A model generated the notes under the pieces. That model was given only the letters and a program-made list of their open reading frames with translations, ran no database searches and was not told the DNA's origin. This document shows positions 35,852 to 49,622 of a stretch of 64,000 nucleotides of DNA, one piece after another. Each line of letters opens with the position of its first letter. Position 1 is the stretch's first letter. Both the position numbers and the translations under genes were made by a program. The stretch is from contig CM070914.1 in NCBI GenBank assembly GCA_036417435.1, positions 1,860,001 through 1,924,000 of the forward strand, in the 5' to 3' direction. The stretch is from Inia geoffrensis (taxonomy: Eukaryota; Chordata; Mammalia; Artiodactyla; Iniidae).

Positions 35852-37224
35852 GTGCATCATGCGAACTGCCTCAACCAAGCAACGCACTTGGTATGTGTGG
35901 GGCCGTCTGACTCTTCAAAAGTCTGCAGTGCCACGGGAAGAGCAGGCCTGAAATTGCAGTCAGAACGCACGCTGACTCTCTCCTGGCGCCAGGGTGAGTT
36001 CAGGCAGGAGGTCGTACATGGAATGCGAAGCCCAGGGTTTCTCTGAGTGCAGCTCAGACTAGGGTAATGGGTAAAATTTCGACGGCCTGAGGGACGTGCC
36101 AGAACGGTGTTCCTGAACCTCTGTGAGTGCTGGGGTACTTAAGCTGCTCCAAAACAGAGTGCAGTGCGTTTCCCTACACTCAGCATACACAGAATGGCTC
36201 CAAAGGGCTACGGGACTGGATGTTGCTCAACAGACACAGGTGGGCCTGGGAGTACTTAGTGTACCTGGCAGTAACAGGATGCCCACATGAGCCTCCTAGG
36301 TGTCTGTAAAATCATACTGCCATTTAAGATATGCAGAGCAGAGGTCACATGCTCATGGAAAGTGCTGGACACCTCCATTCCTACACGCAAATCAAAGCCT
36401 CCAGGCATGTGTTCATGCTGGGTGCGCATTAAGTGACGCAGCATGGTAAGATGCTGACTTTCTCCTGGAGCACAGTGACTTCTCGTACGAGGTCTAAGTA
36501 TTCAAGGCAGAGTGTTTTCTCATGGCAGCTCACCCTCAGGGCCATGACAAAGACTTCCTGGGGACTTCGGACTCACCAGATATGTGGTCCTGACGGTGCT
36601 CCAGGACTCTGGAAATGTAGCTCTCCTCCCGGGACATGCGGTGTGCAGCCCGTCACTCGGCACGTACAGAGGCCCTCCGATGTACAGACCAGTGGGCCTC
36701 CATGTGGCTCAGCCTTCCCAAAGGGCTCTGGAGGTGCTCAGTGAACTTGGAGCAAAAATGATGCACAACCGAGGGCCCTAGGACTCCTCAAAAGGGTCCT
36801 TCCTTTAAAATAAATCCCAACAGCGATGAAGAACTCATGGAGACAGTTGCATGCCTCCCTTTTTACACGGCTACTCAGGGTCTAACGTGGAGACGTGTTC
36901 TCTCATTGTTTCACTTTAGTTCTAGAGACTGTCATGCTCACCACCACCGAGGCCATGGAAGCACCTTGTTTGGACAGAGCCAATTCATATTTTTCCCCGA
37001 AGCATTCTTACAGGGTGGTGAGACCTGTCAACAGCAGAGAATGTCAGGTAGTTTCTAGGCAGCATGAATGGAGCCTTCAAATTGAGAAAACAAGTCTAGT
37101 TCCAGCAGGCCCCGATTTCCACGGGCACACTCATCCTACGTCCCTCGGCTTTCTAACAAGTCCAAAGGGAGACAAGGTTACCCAGTGTTTCCTTCCCTGA
37201 ATCAACTTGTCGAAGTAGGGTTTT
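35852..37224 (+). repeat. Monomer U27 (1373 bp), C type
   Basis: No TAACC or TTC, CAGATATGTGG, AGGACTCCTC. Shares ACAGAATGGC and CTTCTCGTACG only with U28, its tandem duplicate. Private GGGTGGTGAG. Confidence 0.97.
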
Positions 37225-38597
37225 GTGCATCATGCGAACTGCCTCAACCAAGCAACGCACTTGGTATGTGTGGGGCCGTCTCACTCTTCAAAAGTCTGCA
37301 GTGCCACGGGAAGAGCAGGCCTGAAATTGCAGTCAGAACGCACGCTGACTCTCTCCTGGCGCCAGGGTGAGTTCAGGCAGGAGGTCGTACATGGAATGCG
37401 AAGCCCAGGGTTTCTCTGAGTGCAGCTCAGACTAGGGTAATGGGTAAAATTTCGACGGCCTGAGGGACGTGCCAGAACGGTGTTCCTGAACCTCTGTGAG
37501 TGCTGGGGTACTTAAGCTGCTCCAAAACAGAGTGCAGTGCGTTTCCCTACACTCAGCATACACAGAATGGCTCCAAAGGGCTACGGGACTGGATGTTGCT
37601 CAACAGACACAGGTGGGCCTGGGAGTACTTAGTGTACCTGGCAGTAACAGGATGCCCACATGAGCCTCCTAGGTGTCTGTAAAATCATACTGCCATTTAA
37701 GATATGCAGAGCAGAGGTCACATGCTCATGGAAAGTGCTGGACACCTCCATTCCTACACGCAAATCAAAGCCTCCAGGCATGTGTTCATGCTGGGTGCGC
37801 ATTAAGTGACGCAGCATGGTAAGATGCTGACTTTCTCCTGGAGCACAGTGACTTCTCGTACGAGGTCTAAGTATTCAAGGCAGAGTGTTTTCTCATGGCA
37901 GCTCACCCTCAGGGCCATGACAAAGACTTCCTGGGGACTTCGGACTCACCAGATATGTGGTCCTGACGGTGCTCCAGGACTCTGGAAATGTAGCTCTCCT
38001 CCCGGGACATGCGGTGTGCAGCCCGTCACTCGGCACGTACAGAGGCCCTCCGATGTACAGACCAGTGGGCCTCCATGTGGCTCAGCCTTCCCAAAGGGCT
38101 CTGGAGGTGCTCAGTGAACTTGGAGCAAAAATGATGCACAACCGAGGGCCCTAGGACTCCTCAAAAGGGTCCTTCCTTTAAAATAAATCCCAACAGCGAT
38201 GAAGAACTCATGGAGACAGTTGCATGCCTCCCTTTTTACACGGCTACTCAGGGTCTAACGTGGAGACGTGTTCTCTCATTGTTTCACTTTAGTTCTAGAG
38301 ACTGTCATGCTCACCACCACCGAGGCCATGGAAGCACCTTGTTTGGACAGAGCCAATTCATATTTTTCCCCGAAGCATTCTTACAGGGTTGAGAGACCTG
38401 TCAACAGCAGAGAATGTCAGGTAGTTTCTAGGCAGCATGAATGGAGCCTTCAAATTGAGAAAACAAGTCTAGTTCCAGCAGGCCCCGATTTCCACGGGCA
38501 CACTCATCCTACGTCCCTCGGCTTTCTAACAAGTCCAAAGGGAGACAAGGTTACCCAGTGTTTCCTTCCCTGAATCAACTTGTCGAAGTAGGGTTTT
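37225..38597 (+). repeat. Monomer U28 (1373 bp), C type, duplicate of U27
   Basis: As U27, but marker is C (GTCTCACTC) and the tail is GGGTTGAGAG. Confidence 0.97.
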
Positions 38598-39978
38598 GTG
38601 CATCATGCGAACTGCCTCAACCAAGCAACGCACTTGGTATGTGTGGGGCCGTCTCACTCTTCAAAAGTCTGCAGTGCCACGGGAAGAGCAGGCCTGAAAT
38701 TGCAGTCAGAACGCACGCTGACTCTCTCCTGGCGCCAGGGGGAGTTCAGGCAGGAGGTCGTACATGGAATGCGAAGCCCAGGGTTTCTCTGAGTGCAGCT
38801 CAGTCTAGGGTAATGGGTAAAATTTCGACGGCCTGAGGGACGTGCCAGAACGGTGTTCCTGAACATCTGTGAGTGCTGGGGTACTTAAGCTGCTCCAAAA
38901 CAGAGTGCAGTGCGTTTCCCTACACTCAGCATACACAGAGTGGCTCCATAGGGCTACGGGACTGGATGTTGCTCAACAGACACAGGTGGGCCTGGGAGTA
39001 CTTAGTGTACCTGGCAGTAACAGGATGCCCACATGAGCCTCCTAGGTGTCTGTAAAATCATACTGCCATTTAAGATATGCAGAGCAGAGGTCACATGCTC
39101 ATGGAAAGTGCTGGACACCTCCGTTCCTACAAGCAAATCAAAGCCTAACCTCCAGGCATGTGTTTATGCTGGGTGCGCATTAAGTGACGCAGCATGGTAA
39201 GATGCTGACTTTCTCCTGGAGCACAGTGACTTCACGTACGAGGTCTTCTAAGTGTTCAAGGCAGAGTGTTTTCTCATGGCAGCTCACCCTCCGGGCCATG
39301 ACAAAGACTTCCTGGGGTCTTCGGACTCACCAGAAATGTGGTCCTGACGGTGCTCCAGGACTCTGGAAATGTAGCTCTCCTCCCGGGACATGCGGTGTGC
39401 AGCCCGTCACTCGGCACGTACAGAGGCCCTCCGATGTACAGACCAGTGGGCCTCCATGTGGCTCAGCCTTCCCGAAGGGCTCTGGAGGTACTCAGTGAAC
39501 TTGGAGCAAAAATGATGCACAACCGAGGGCCCTAGGAGTCCTCAAAAGGGTCCTTCCTTTAAAATAAATCCCAACAGCGATGAAGAACTCATGGAGACAG
39601 TTGCATGCTTCCATTTTTATACGGCTACTCAGGGTCTAACGTGGAGACGTGTTCTCTCATTGTTTCACTTTAGTTCTAGAGACTGTCATGCTCACCACCA
39701 CCGAGGCCATGGAAGCACCTTGTTTGGACAGAGCCAATTCATATTTTTCCCAGAAGCATTCTTACAGGGTTGAGAGACCTGTCAACAGCAGAGAATGTCA
39801 GGTAGTTTCTAGGCAGCATGAATGGAGCCTTCAAATTGAGAAAACAAGCCTAGTTCCAGCAGGCCCCGATTTCCACGGGCACACTCATCCTACGTCCCTC
39901 GGGTTTCTAACAAGTCCAAAGGGAGACAAGGTTACCCAGTGTTTCCTTCCCTGAATCAACTTGTCGAAGTTGGGTTTT
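38598..39978 (+). repeat. Monomer U29 (1381 bp), A type
   Basis: Full A marker set; CTTCCATTTTTATACGG. Private GGGGTCTTCGG and TTCCCAGAAGC. Confidence 0.97.
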
Positions 39979-41358
39979 GTGCATCATGCGAACTGCCTCA
40001 ACCAAGCAACGCACTTGGTATGTGTGGAGCCGTGTGACTCTTCAAAAGTCTGCAGTGCCACGGGAAGAGCAGGCCTGAAATTGCAGTCAGAACGCACGCT
40101 GACTCTCTCCTGGCGCCAGGGGGAGTTCAGGCAGGAGGTCGTACATGGAATGCGAAGCCCAGGGTTTCTCTGAGTGCAGCTCAGACTAGGGTAATGGGTA
40201 AAATTTCGACGGCCTGAGGGACGTGCCAGAACGGTGTTCCTGAACCTCTGTGAGTGCTGGGGTACTTAAGCTGCTCCAAAGCAGAGTGCAGTGCGTTTCC
40301 CTACACTCAGCATACACAGAGTGGCTCCATAGGGCTACGGGACTGGATGTTGCTCAACAGACACAGGTGGGCCTGGGAGTACTTAGTATACCTGGCAGTA
40401 ACAGGATGCCCACATAAGCCTCCTAGGTGTCTGTAAAATCATACTGCCATTTAAGATATGCAGAGCAGAGGTCACATGCTCATGGAAAGTGCTGGACACC
40501 TCCGTTCCTACAAGCAAATCAAAGCCTAACCTCCAGGCATGTGTTCATGCTGGGTGCGCATTAAGTGACGCAGCATGGTAAGATGCTGACTTTCTCCTGG
40601 AGCACAGTGACTTCACGTACGAGGTCTTCTAAGTGTTCAAGGCAGAGTGTTTTCTCATGGCAGCTCACCCTCAGGGCCATGACAAAGACTTCCTGGGGAC
40701 TTCGGACTCACCAGAAATGTGGTCCTGACAGTGCTCCAGGACTCTGGAAATGTAGCTCTCCTCCCGGGACATGCGGTGTGCAGCCCGTCACTCGGCACGT
40801 ACACAGGCCCTCCGATATACCGACCAGTGGGCCTCCATGTGGCTCAGCCTTCCCACAGGGCTCTGCAGGTACTCAGTGAACTTGGAGGAAAAAGGATGCA
40901 CAACCGAGGGCCCAGGAGTCCTCCAAAGGGTACTTCCTTTAAAATAAATCCCAACAGCGATGAAGAACTCATGGAGACAGTTGCATGCTTCCATTTTTAT
41001 AAGGCTACTCAGGGTCTAACGTGGAGACGTGTTCTCTCATTGTTTCACTTTAGTTCTAGAGACTGTCATGCTCACCACCACCGAGGCCATGGAAGCACCT
41101 TGTTTGGACAGAGCCAATTCATATTTTTCCCCGAAGCATTCTTACAGGGTTGAGAGACCTGTCAACAGCAGAGAATGTCAGGTAGTTTCTAGGCAGCATG
41201 AATGGAGCCTTCAAATTGAGAAAACAAGTCTAGTTCCAGCAGGCCCCGATTTCCACGGGCACACTCATCCTACGTCCCTCGGCTTTCTAACAAGTCCAAA
41301 GGGAGACAAGGTTACCCAGTGTTTCCTTCCCTGAATCAACTTGTCGAAGTAGGGTTTT
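39979..41358 (+). repeat. Monomer U30 (1380 bp), B type
   Basis: B marker set plus CTCCATAGGG; private CCGATATACCG. Confidence 0.97.
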
Positions 41359-42731
41359 GTGCATCATGCGAACTGCCTCAACCAAGCAACGCACTTGGTA
41401 TGTGTGGGGCCGTCTAACTCTTCAAAAGTCTGCAGTGCCACGGGAAGAGCAGGCCTGAAATTGCAGTCAGAACGCACGCTGACTCTCTCCTGGCGCCAGG
41501 GGGAGTTCAGGCAGGAGGTCGTACATGGAATGCGAAGCCCAGGGTTTCTCTGAGTGCAGCTCAGACTAGGGTAATGGGTAAAATTTCGACGGCCTGAGGG
41601 ACGTGCCAGAACGGTGTTCCTGAACCTCTGTGAGTGCTGGGGTACTTAAGCTGCTCCAAAACAGAGTGCAGTGCGTTTCCCTACACTCAGCATACACAGA
41701 GTGGCTCCAAAGGGCTACGGGACTGGATGTTGCTCAACAGACACAGGTGGGCCTGGGAGTACTTAGTGTACCTGGCAGTAACAGGATGCCCACATGAGCC
41801 TCCTAGGTGTCTGTAAAATCATACTGCCATTTAAGATATGCAGAGCAGAGGTCACATGCTCATGGAAAGTGCTGGACACCTCCATTCCTACACGCAAATC
41901 AAAGCCTCCAGGCATGTGTTCATGCTGGGTGCGCATTAAGTGACGCAGCATGGTAAGATGCTGACTTTCTCCTGGAGCACAGTGACTTCACGTACGAGGT
42001 CTAAGTATTCAAGGCAGAGTGTTTTCTCATGGCAGCTCACCCTCAGGGCCATGACAAAGACTTCCTGGGGACTTCGGACTCACCAGGTATGTGGTCCTGA
42101 CGGTGCTCCAGGACTCTGGAAATGTCGCTCTCCTCCCGGGACATGCGGTGTGCAGCCCGTCACTCGGCACGTACAGAGGCCCTCCGATGTACAGACCAGT
42201 AGGCCTCCATGTGGCTCAGCCTTCCCAAAGGGCTCTGGAGGTGCTCAGTGAACTTGGAGCAAAAATGATGCACAACCGAGGGCCCTAGGACTCCTCAAAA
42301 GGGTCCTTCCTTTAAAATAAATCCCAACAGCGATGAAGAACTCATGGAGACAGTTGCATGCCTCCCTTTTTACACGGCTACTCAGGGTCTAACGTGGAGA
42401 CGTGTTCTCTCATTGTTTCACTTTAGTTCTAGAGACTGTCATGCTCACCACCACCGAGGCCATGGAAGCACCTTGTTTGGACAGAGCCAATTCATATTTT
42501 TCCCCGAAGCATTCTTACAGGGTTGAGAGACCTGTCAACAGCAGAGAATGTCAGGTAGTTTCTAGGCAGCATGAATGGAGCCTTCAAATTGAGAAAACAA
42601 GTCTAGTTCCAGCAGGCCCCGATTTCCACGGGCACACTCATCCTACGTCCCTCGGCTTTCTAACAAGTCCAAAGGGAGACAAGGTTACCCAGTGTTTCCT
42701 TCCCTGAATCAACTTGTCGAAGTAGGGTTTT
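41359..42731 (+). repeat. Monomer U31 (1373 bp), C type
   Basis: GTCTAACTC, no TAACC or TTC, AGGACTCCTC. Private CCAGGTATG, AATGTCGCTC, CAGTAGGCC. Confidence 0.97.
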
Positions 42732-44112
42732 GTGCATCATGCGAACTGCCTCAACCAAGCAACGCACTTGGTATGTGTGGGGCCGTCTCACTCTTCAAAA
42801 GTCTGCAGTGCCACGGGAAGAGCAGGCCTGAAATTGCAGTCAGAACGCACGCTGACTCTCTCCTGGCGCCAGGGGGAGTTCAGGCAGGAGGTCGTACATG
42901 GAATGCGAAGCCCAGGGTTTCTCTGAGTGCAGCTCAGTCTAGGGTAATGGGTAAAATTTCGACGGCCTGAGGGACGTGCCAGAACGGTGTTCCTGAACCT
43001 CTGTGAGTGCTGGGGTACTTAAGCTGCTCCAAAACAGAGTGCAGTGCGTTTCCCTACACTCAGCATACACAGAGTGGCTCCATAGGGCTACGGGACTGGA
43101 TGTTGCTCAACAGACACAGGTGGGCCTGGGAGTACTTAGTGTACCTGGCAGTAACAGGATGCCCACATGAGCCTCCTAGGTGTCTGTAAAATCATACTGC
43201 CATTTAAGATATGCAGAGCAGAGGTCACATGCTCATGGAAAGTGCTGGACACCTCCGTTCCTACAAGCAAATCAAAGCCTAACCTCCAGGCATGTGTTTA
43301 TGCTGGGTGCGCATTAAGTGACGCAGCATGGTAAGATGCTGACTTTCTCCTGGAGCACAGTGACTTCACGTACGAGGTCTTCTAAGTGTTCAAGGCAGAG
43401 TGTTTTCTCATGGCAGCTCACCCTCCGGGCCATGACAAAGACTTCCTGGGGACTTCGGACTCACCAGAAATGTGGTCCTGACGGTGCTCCAGGACTCTGG
43501 AAATGTAGCTCTCCTCCCGGGACATGCGGTGTGCAGCCCGTCACTCGGCACGTACAGAGGCCCTCCGATGTACAGACCAGTGGGCCTCCATGTGGCTCAG
43601 CCTTCCCGAAGGGCTCTGGAGGTACTCAGTGAACTTGGAGCAAAAATGATGCACAACCGAGGGCCCTAGGAGTCCTCAAAAGGGTCCTTCCTTTAAAATA
43701 AATCCCAACAGCGATGAAGAACTCATGGAGACAGTTGCATGCTTCCATTTTTATACGGCTACTCAGGGTCTAACGTGGAGACGTGTTCTCTCATTGTTTC
43801 ACTTTAGTTCTAGAGACTGTCATGCTCACCACCACCGAGGCCATGGAAGCACCTTGTTTGGACAGAGCCAATTCATATTTTTCCCCGAAGCATTCTTACA
43901 GGGTTGAGAGACCTGTCAACAGCAGAGAATGTCAGGTAGTTTCTAGGCAGCATGAATGGAGCCTTCAAATTGAGAAAACAAGCCTAGTTCCAGCAGGCCC
44001 CGATTTCCACGGGCACACTCATCCTACGTCCCTCGGGTTTCTAACAAGTCCAAAGGGAGACAAGGTTACCCAGTGTTTCCTTCCCTGAATCAACTTGTCG
44101 AAGTAGGGTTTT
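42732..44112 (+). repeat. Monomer U32 (1381 bp), A type
   Basis: A marker set but GAACCTCTG rather than GAACATCTG. Ends AGTAGGG, not the AGTTGGG usual before a B unit. Confidence 0.97.
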
Positions 44113-45489
44113 GTGCATCATGCGAACTGCCTCAACCAAGCAACGCACTTGGTATGTGTGGAGCCGTGTGACTCTTCAAAAGTCTGCAGTGCCACGGGAA
44201 GAGCAGGCCTGAAATTGCAGTCAGAACGCACGCTGACTCTCTCCTGGCGCCAGGGGGAGTTCAGGCAGGAGGTCGTACATGGAATGCGAAGCCCAGGGTT
44301 TCTCTGAGTGCAGCTCAGACTAGGGTAATGGGTAAAATTTCGACGGCCTGAGGGACGTGCCAGAACGGTGTTCCTGAACCTCTGTGAGTGCTGGGGTACT
44401 TAAGCTGCTCCAAAGCAGAGTGCAGTGCGTTTCCCTACACTCAGCATACACAGAGTGGCTCCATAGGGCTACGGGACTGGATGTTGCTCAACAGACACAG
44501 GTGGGCCTGGGAGTACTTAGTATACCTGGCAGTAACAGGATGCCCACATAAGCCTCCTAGGTGTCTGTAAAATCATACTGCCATTTAAGATATGCAGAGC
44601 AGAGGTCACATGCTCATGGAAAGTGCTGGACACCTCCGTTCCTACAAGCAAATCAAAGCCTAACCTCCAGGCATGTGTTCATGCTGGGTGCGCATTAAGT
44701 GACGCAGCATGGTAAGATGCTGACTTTCTCCTGGAACACAGTGACTTCACGTACGAGGTCTAAGTATTCAAGGCAGAGTGTTTTCTCATGGCAGCTCACC
44801 CTCAGGGCCATGACAAAGACTTCCTGGGGACTTCGGACTCACCAGATATGTGGTCCTGACGGTGCTCCAGGACTCTGGAAATGTAGCTCTCCTCCCGGGA
44901 CATGCAGTGTGCAGCCCGTCACTCGGCACGTACAGAGGCCCTCCGATGTACCGACCAGTGGGCCTCCATGTGGCTCAGCCTTCCCACAGGGCTCTGCAGG
45001 TACTCAGTGAACTTGGAGGAAAAAGGATGCACAACCGAGGGCCCAGGAGTCCTCCAAAGGGTACTTCCTTTAAAATAAATCCCAACAGCGATGAAGAACT
45101 CATGGAGACAGTTGCATGCTTCCATTTTTATACGGCTACTCAGGGTCTAACGTGGAGACGTGTCCTCTCATTGTTTCACTTTAGTTCTAGAGACTGTCAT
45201 GCTCACCACCACCGAGGCCATGGAAGCACCTTGTTTGGACAGAGCCAATTCATATTTTTCCCCGAAGCATTCTTACAGGGTTGAGAGACCTGTCAACAGC
45301 ACAGAATGTCAGGTAGTTTCTAGGCAGCATGAATGGAGCCTTCAAATTGAGAAAACAAGCCTAGTTCCAGCAGGCCCCGAGTTCCACGGGCACACTCATC
45401 CTACGTCCCTCGGCTTTCTAACAAGTCCAAAGGGAGACAAGGTTACCCAGTGTTTCCTTCCCTGAATCAACTTGTCGAAGTAGGGTTTT
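44113..45489 (+). repeat. Monomer U33 (1377 bp), B/C/B hybrid, TAACC only
   Basis: B-type head with TAACC; then C-like without TTC and with CAGATATGTGG; then B-like again (TACCGACC, T deletion). Private CTGGAACAC, GTGTCCTC, CAGCACAGAATG. Confidence 0.96.
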
Positions 45490-46869
45490 GTGCATCATGC
45501 GAACTGCCTCAACCAAGCAACGCACTTGGTATGTGTGGGGCCGTCTCACTCTTCAAAAGTCTGCAGTGCCACGGGAAGAGCAGGCCTGAAATTGCAGTCA
45601 GAACGCACGCTGACTCTCTCCTGGCGCCAGGGGGAGTTCAGGCAGGAGGTCGTACATAGAATGCGAAGCCCAGGGTTTCTCTGAGTGCAGCTCAGTCCAG
45701 GGTAATTGGTAAAATTTCGACGGCCTGAGGGACGTGCCAGAACGGTGTTCCTGAACATCTGTGAGTGCTGGGGTACTTAAGCTGCTCCAAAACAGAGTGC
45801 AGTGCGTTTCCCTACACTCAGCATACACAGAGTGGCTCCATAGGGCTACGGGACTGGATGTTGCTCAACAGACACAGGTGGGCCTGGGAGTACTTAGTGT
45901 ACCTGGCAGTAACAGGATGCCCACATGAGCCTCCTAGGTGTCTGTAAAATCATACTGCCATTTAAGATATGCAGAGCAGAGGTCACATGCTCATGGAAAC
46001 TGCTGGACACCTCCGTTCCTACAAGCAAATCAAAGCCTAACCTCCAGGCATGTGTTTATGCTGGGTGCGCATTAAGTGACGCAGCATGGTAAGATGCTGA
46101 CTTTCTCCTGGAGCACAGTGACTTCACGTACGAGGTCTTCTAAGTGTTCAAGGCAGAGTGTTTTCTCATGGCAGCTCACCCTCCGGGCCATGACAAAGAC
46201 TTCCTGGGGACTTCGGACTCACCAGAAATGTGGTCCTGACGGTGCTCCAGGACTCTGGAAATGTAGCTCTCCTCCCGGGACATGCGGTTTGCAGCCCGTC
46301 ACTCGGCACGTACACAGGCCCTCCGATGTACCGACCAGTGGGCCTCCATGTGGCTCAGCCTTCCCTCAGGGCTCTGCAGGTACTCAGTGAACTTGGAGGA
46401 AAAAGTATGCACAACCGAGGGCCCAGGAGTCCTCCAAAGGGTACTTCCTTTAAAATAAATCCCAACAGCGATGAAGAACTCATGGAGACAGTTGCATGCT
46501 TCCATTTTTATACGGCTACTCAGGGTCTAACGTGGAGACGTGTTCTCTCATTGTTTCACTTTAGTTCTAGAGACTGTCATGCTCACCACCACCGAGGCCA
46601 TGGAAGCACCTTGTTTGGACAGAGCCAATTCATATTTTTCCCCGAAGCATTCTTACAGGGTTGAGAGACCTGTCAACAGCAGAGAATGTCAGGTAGTTTC
46701 TAGGCAGCATGAATGGAGCCTTCAAATTGAGAAAACAAGCCTAGTTCCAGCAGGCCCCGATTTCCACGGGCACACTCATCCTACGTCCCTCGGGTTTCTA
46801 ACAAGTCCAAAGGGAGACAAGGTTACCCAGTGTTTCCTTCCCTGAATCAACTTGTCGAAGTTGGGTTTT
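45490..46869 (+). repeat. Monomer U34 (1380 bp), A/B hybrid
   Basis: A-type head (GTCTCACTC, CTCCATAGGG, CACCCTCCGGG), then B-like GTACACAGG, TACCGACC and T deletion. Private CATAGAATGC, CAGTCCAGGG, TAATTGG, CGGTTTGC, AAAGTATGC. Confidence 0.96.
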
Positions 46870-48249
46870 GTGCATCATGCGAACTGCCTCAACCAAGCAA
46901 CGCACTTGGTATGTGTGGAGCCGTGTGACTCTTCAAAAGTCTGCAGTGCCACGGGAAGAGCAGGCCTGAAATTGCAGTCAGAACGCACGCTGACTCTCTC
47001 CTGGCGCCAGGGGGAGTTCAGGCAGGAGGTCGTACATGGAATGCGAAGCCCAGGGTTTCTCTGAGTGCAGCTCAGACTAGGGTAATGGGTAAAATTTCGA
47101 CGGCCTGAGGGACGTGCCAGAACGGTGTTCCTGAACCTCTGTGAGTGCTGGGGTACTTAAGCTGCTCCAAAGCAGAGTGCAGTGCGTTTCCCTACACTCA
47201 GCATACACAGAGTGGCTCCAAAGGGCTATGGGACTGGATGTTGCTCAACAGACACAGGTGGGCCTGGGAGTACTTAGTTTACCTGGCAGTAACAGGATGC
47301 CCACATAAGCCTCCTAGGTGTCTGTAAAATCATACTGCCATTTAAGATATGCAGAGCAGAGGTCACATGCTCATGGAAAGTGCTGGACACCTCCGTTCCT
47401 ACAAGCAAATCAAAGCCTAACCTCCAGGCATGTGTTCATGCTGGGTGCGCATTAAGTGACGCAGCATGGTAAGATGCTGACTTTCTCCTGGAGCACAGTG
47501 ACTTCACGTACGAGGTCTTCTAAGTGTTCAAGGCAGAGTGTTTCCTCATGGCAGCTCACCCTCCGGGCCATGACAAAGACTTCCTGGGGACTTCGGACTC
47601 ACCAGAAATGTGGTCCTGACGGTGCTCCAGGACTCTGGAAATGTAGCTCTCCTCCCGGGACATGCGGTGTGCAGCCCGTCACTCGGCACGTACACAGGCC
47701 CTCCGATGTACCGACCAGTGGGCCTCCATGTGGCTCAGCCTTCCCACAGGGCTCTGGAGGTACTCAGTGAACTTGGAGGAAAAAGGATGCACAACCGAGG
47801 GCCCAGGAGTCCTCCAAAGGGTACTTCCTTTAAAATAAATCCCAACAGCGATGAAGAACTCATGGAGACAGTTGCATGCTTCCATTTTTATAAGGCTACT
47901 CAGGGTCTAACGTGGAGACGTGTTCTCTCATTGTTTCACTTTAGTTCTAGAGACTGTCATGCTCACCACCACCGAGGCCATGGAAGCACCTTGTTTGGAC
48001 AGAGCCAATTCATATTTTTCCCCGAAGCATTCTTACAGGGTTGAGAGACCTGTCAACAGCAGAGAATGTCAGGTAGTTTCTAGGCAGCATGAATGGAGCC
48101 TTCAAATTGAGAAAACAAGTCTAGTTCCAGCAGGCCCCGATTTCCACGGGCACACTCATCCTACGTCCCTCGGCTTTCTAACAAGTCCAAAGGGAGACAA
48201 GGTTACCCAGGGTTTCCTTCCCTGAATCAACTTGTCGAAGTAGGGTTTT
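46870..48249 (+). repeat. Monomer U35 (1380 bp), B type
   Basis: B marker set; private GCTATGGG, TAGTTTACC, GTTTCCTC. The tail ends CCCAGGGTTTCC, as in U3. Confidence 0.97.
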
Positions 48250-49622
48250 GTGCATCATGCGAACTGCCTCAACCAAGCAACGCACTTGGTATGTGTGGGG
48301 CCGTCTAACTCTTCAAAAGTCTGCAGTGCCACGGGAAGAGCAGGCCTGAAATTGCAGTCAGAACGCACGCTGACTCTCTCCTGGCGCCAGGGGGAGTTCC
48401 GGCAGGAGGTCGTACATGGAATGCGAAGCCCTGGGTTTCTCTGAGTGCAGCTCAGACTAGGGTAATGGGTAAAATTTCGACGGCCTGAGGGACGTGCCAG
48501 AACGGTGTTCCTGAACCTCTGTGAGTGCTGGGGTACTTAAGCTGCTCCAAAACAGAGTGCAGTGCGTTTCCCTACACTCAGCATACACAGAGTGGCTCCA
48601 AAGGGCTACGGGACTGGATGTTGCTCAACAGACACAGGTGGGCCTGGGAGTACTTAGTGTACCTGGCAGTAACAGGATGCCCACATGAGCCTCCTAGGTG
48701 TCTGTAAAATCATACTGCCATTTAAGATATGCAGAGCAGAGGTCACATGCTCATGGAAAGTGCTGGACACCTCCATTCCTACACGCAAATCAAAGCCTCC
48801 AGGCATGTGTTCATGCTGGGTGCGCATTAAGTGACGCAGCATGGTAAGATGCTGACTTTCTCCTGGAGCACAGTGACTTCACGTACGAGGTCTAAGTATT
48901 CAAGGCAGAGTGTTTTCTCATGGCAGCTCACCCTCAGGGCCATGACAAAGACTTCCTGGGGACTTCGGACTCACCAAATATGTGGTCCTGACGGTGCTCC
49001 AGGACTCTGGAAATGTAGCTCTCCTCCCGGGACATGCGGTGTGCAGCCCGTCACTCGGCACGTACAGAGGCCCTCCGATGTACAGACCAGTGGGCCTCCA
49101 TGTGGCTCAGCCTTCCCAAAGGGCTCTGGAGGTGCTCAGTGAACTTGGAGCAAAAATGATGCACAACCGAGGGCCCTAGGAGTCCTCAAAAGGGTCCTTC
49201 CTTTAAAATAAATCCCAACAGCGATGAAGACCTCATGGAGACAGTTGCATGCCTCCCTTTTTACACGGCTACTCAGGGTCTAACGTGGAGACGTGTTCTC
49301 TCATTGTTTCACTTTAGTTCTAGAGACTGTCATGCTCACCACCACCGAGGCCATGGAAGCACCTTGTTTGGACAGAGCCAATTCATATTTTTCCCCGAAG
49401 CATTCTTACAGGGTTGTGAGACCTGTCAACAGCAGAGAATGTCAGGTAGTTTCTAGGCAGCATGAATGGAGCCTTCAAATTGAGAAAACAAGTCTAGTTC
49501 CAGCAGGCCCCGATTTCCACGGGCACACTCATCCTACGTCCCTCGGCTTTCTAACAAGTCCAAAGGGAGACAAGGTTACCCAGTGTTTCCTTCCCTGAAT
49601 CAACTTGTCGAAGTAGGGTTTT
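48250..49622 (+). repeat. Monomer U36 (1373 bp), C type
   Basis: GTCTAACTC, no TAACC or TTC. Private GTTCCGGC, CCCTGGGTT, CCAAATATG, GAAGACCTC, GGTTGTGAG. Confidence 0.97.

Larger units (their letters stand above)
38598..42731 (+). repeat. Higher-order repeat A-B-C (4134 bp), clean copy
   Basis: U29 (A, 1381), U30 (B, 1380), U31 (C, 1373). The same order with the same lengths or nearly so recurs at 45,490-49,622 (4133 bp) and 49,623-53,756 (4134 bp), the last two with A/B-hybrid units. An expanded A-B-C-C copy lies at 33,091-38,597. Confidence 0.85.
45490..49622 (+). repeat. Higher-order repeat A-B-C (4133 bp), with hybrid first unit
   Basis: U34 (A head, B tail), U35 (B), U36 (C). The single-base difference in length is the T deletion carried by the B-like tail of U34. 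Confidence 0.8.
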
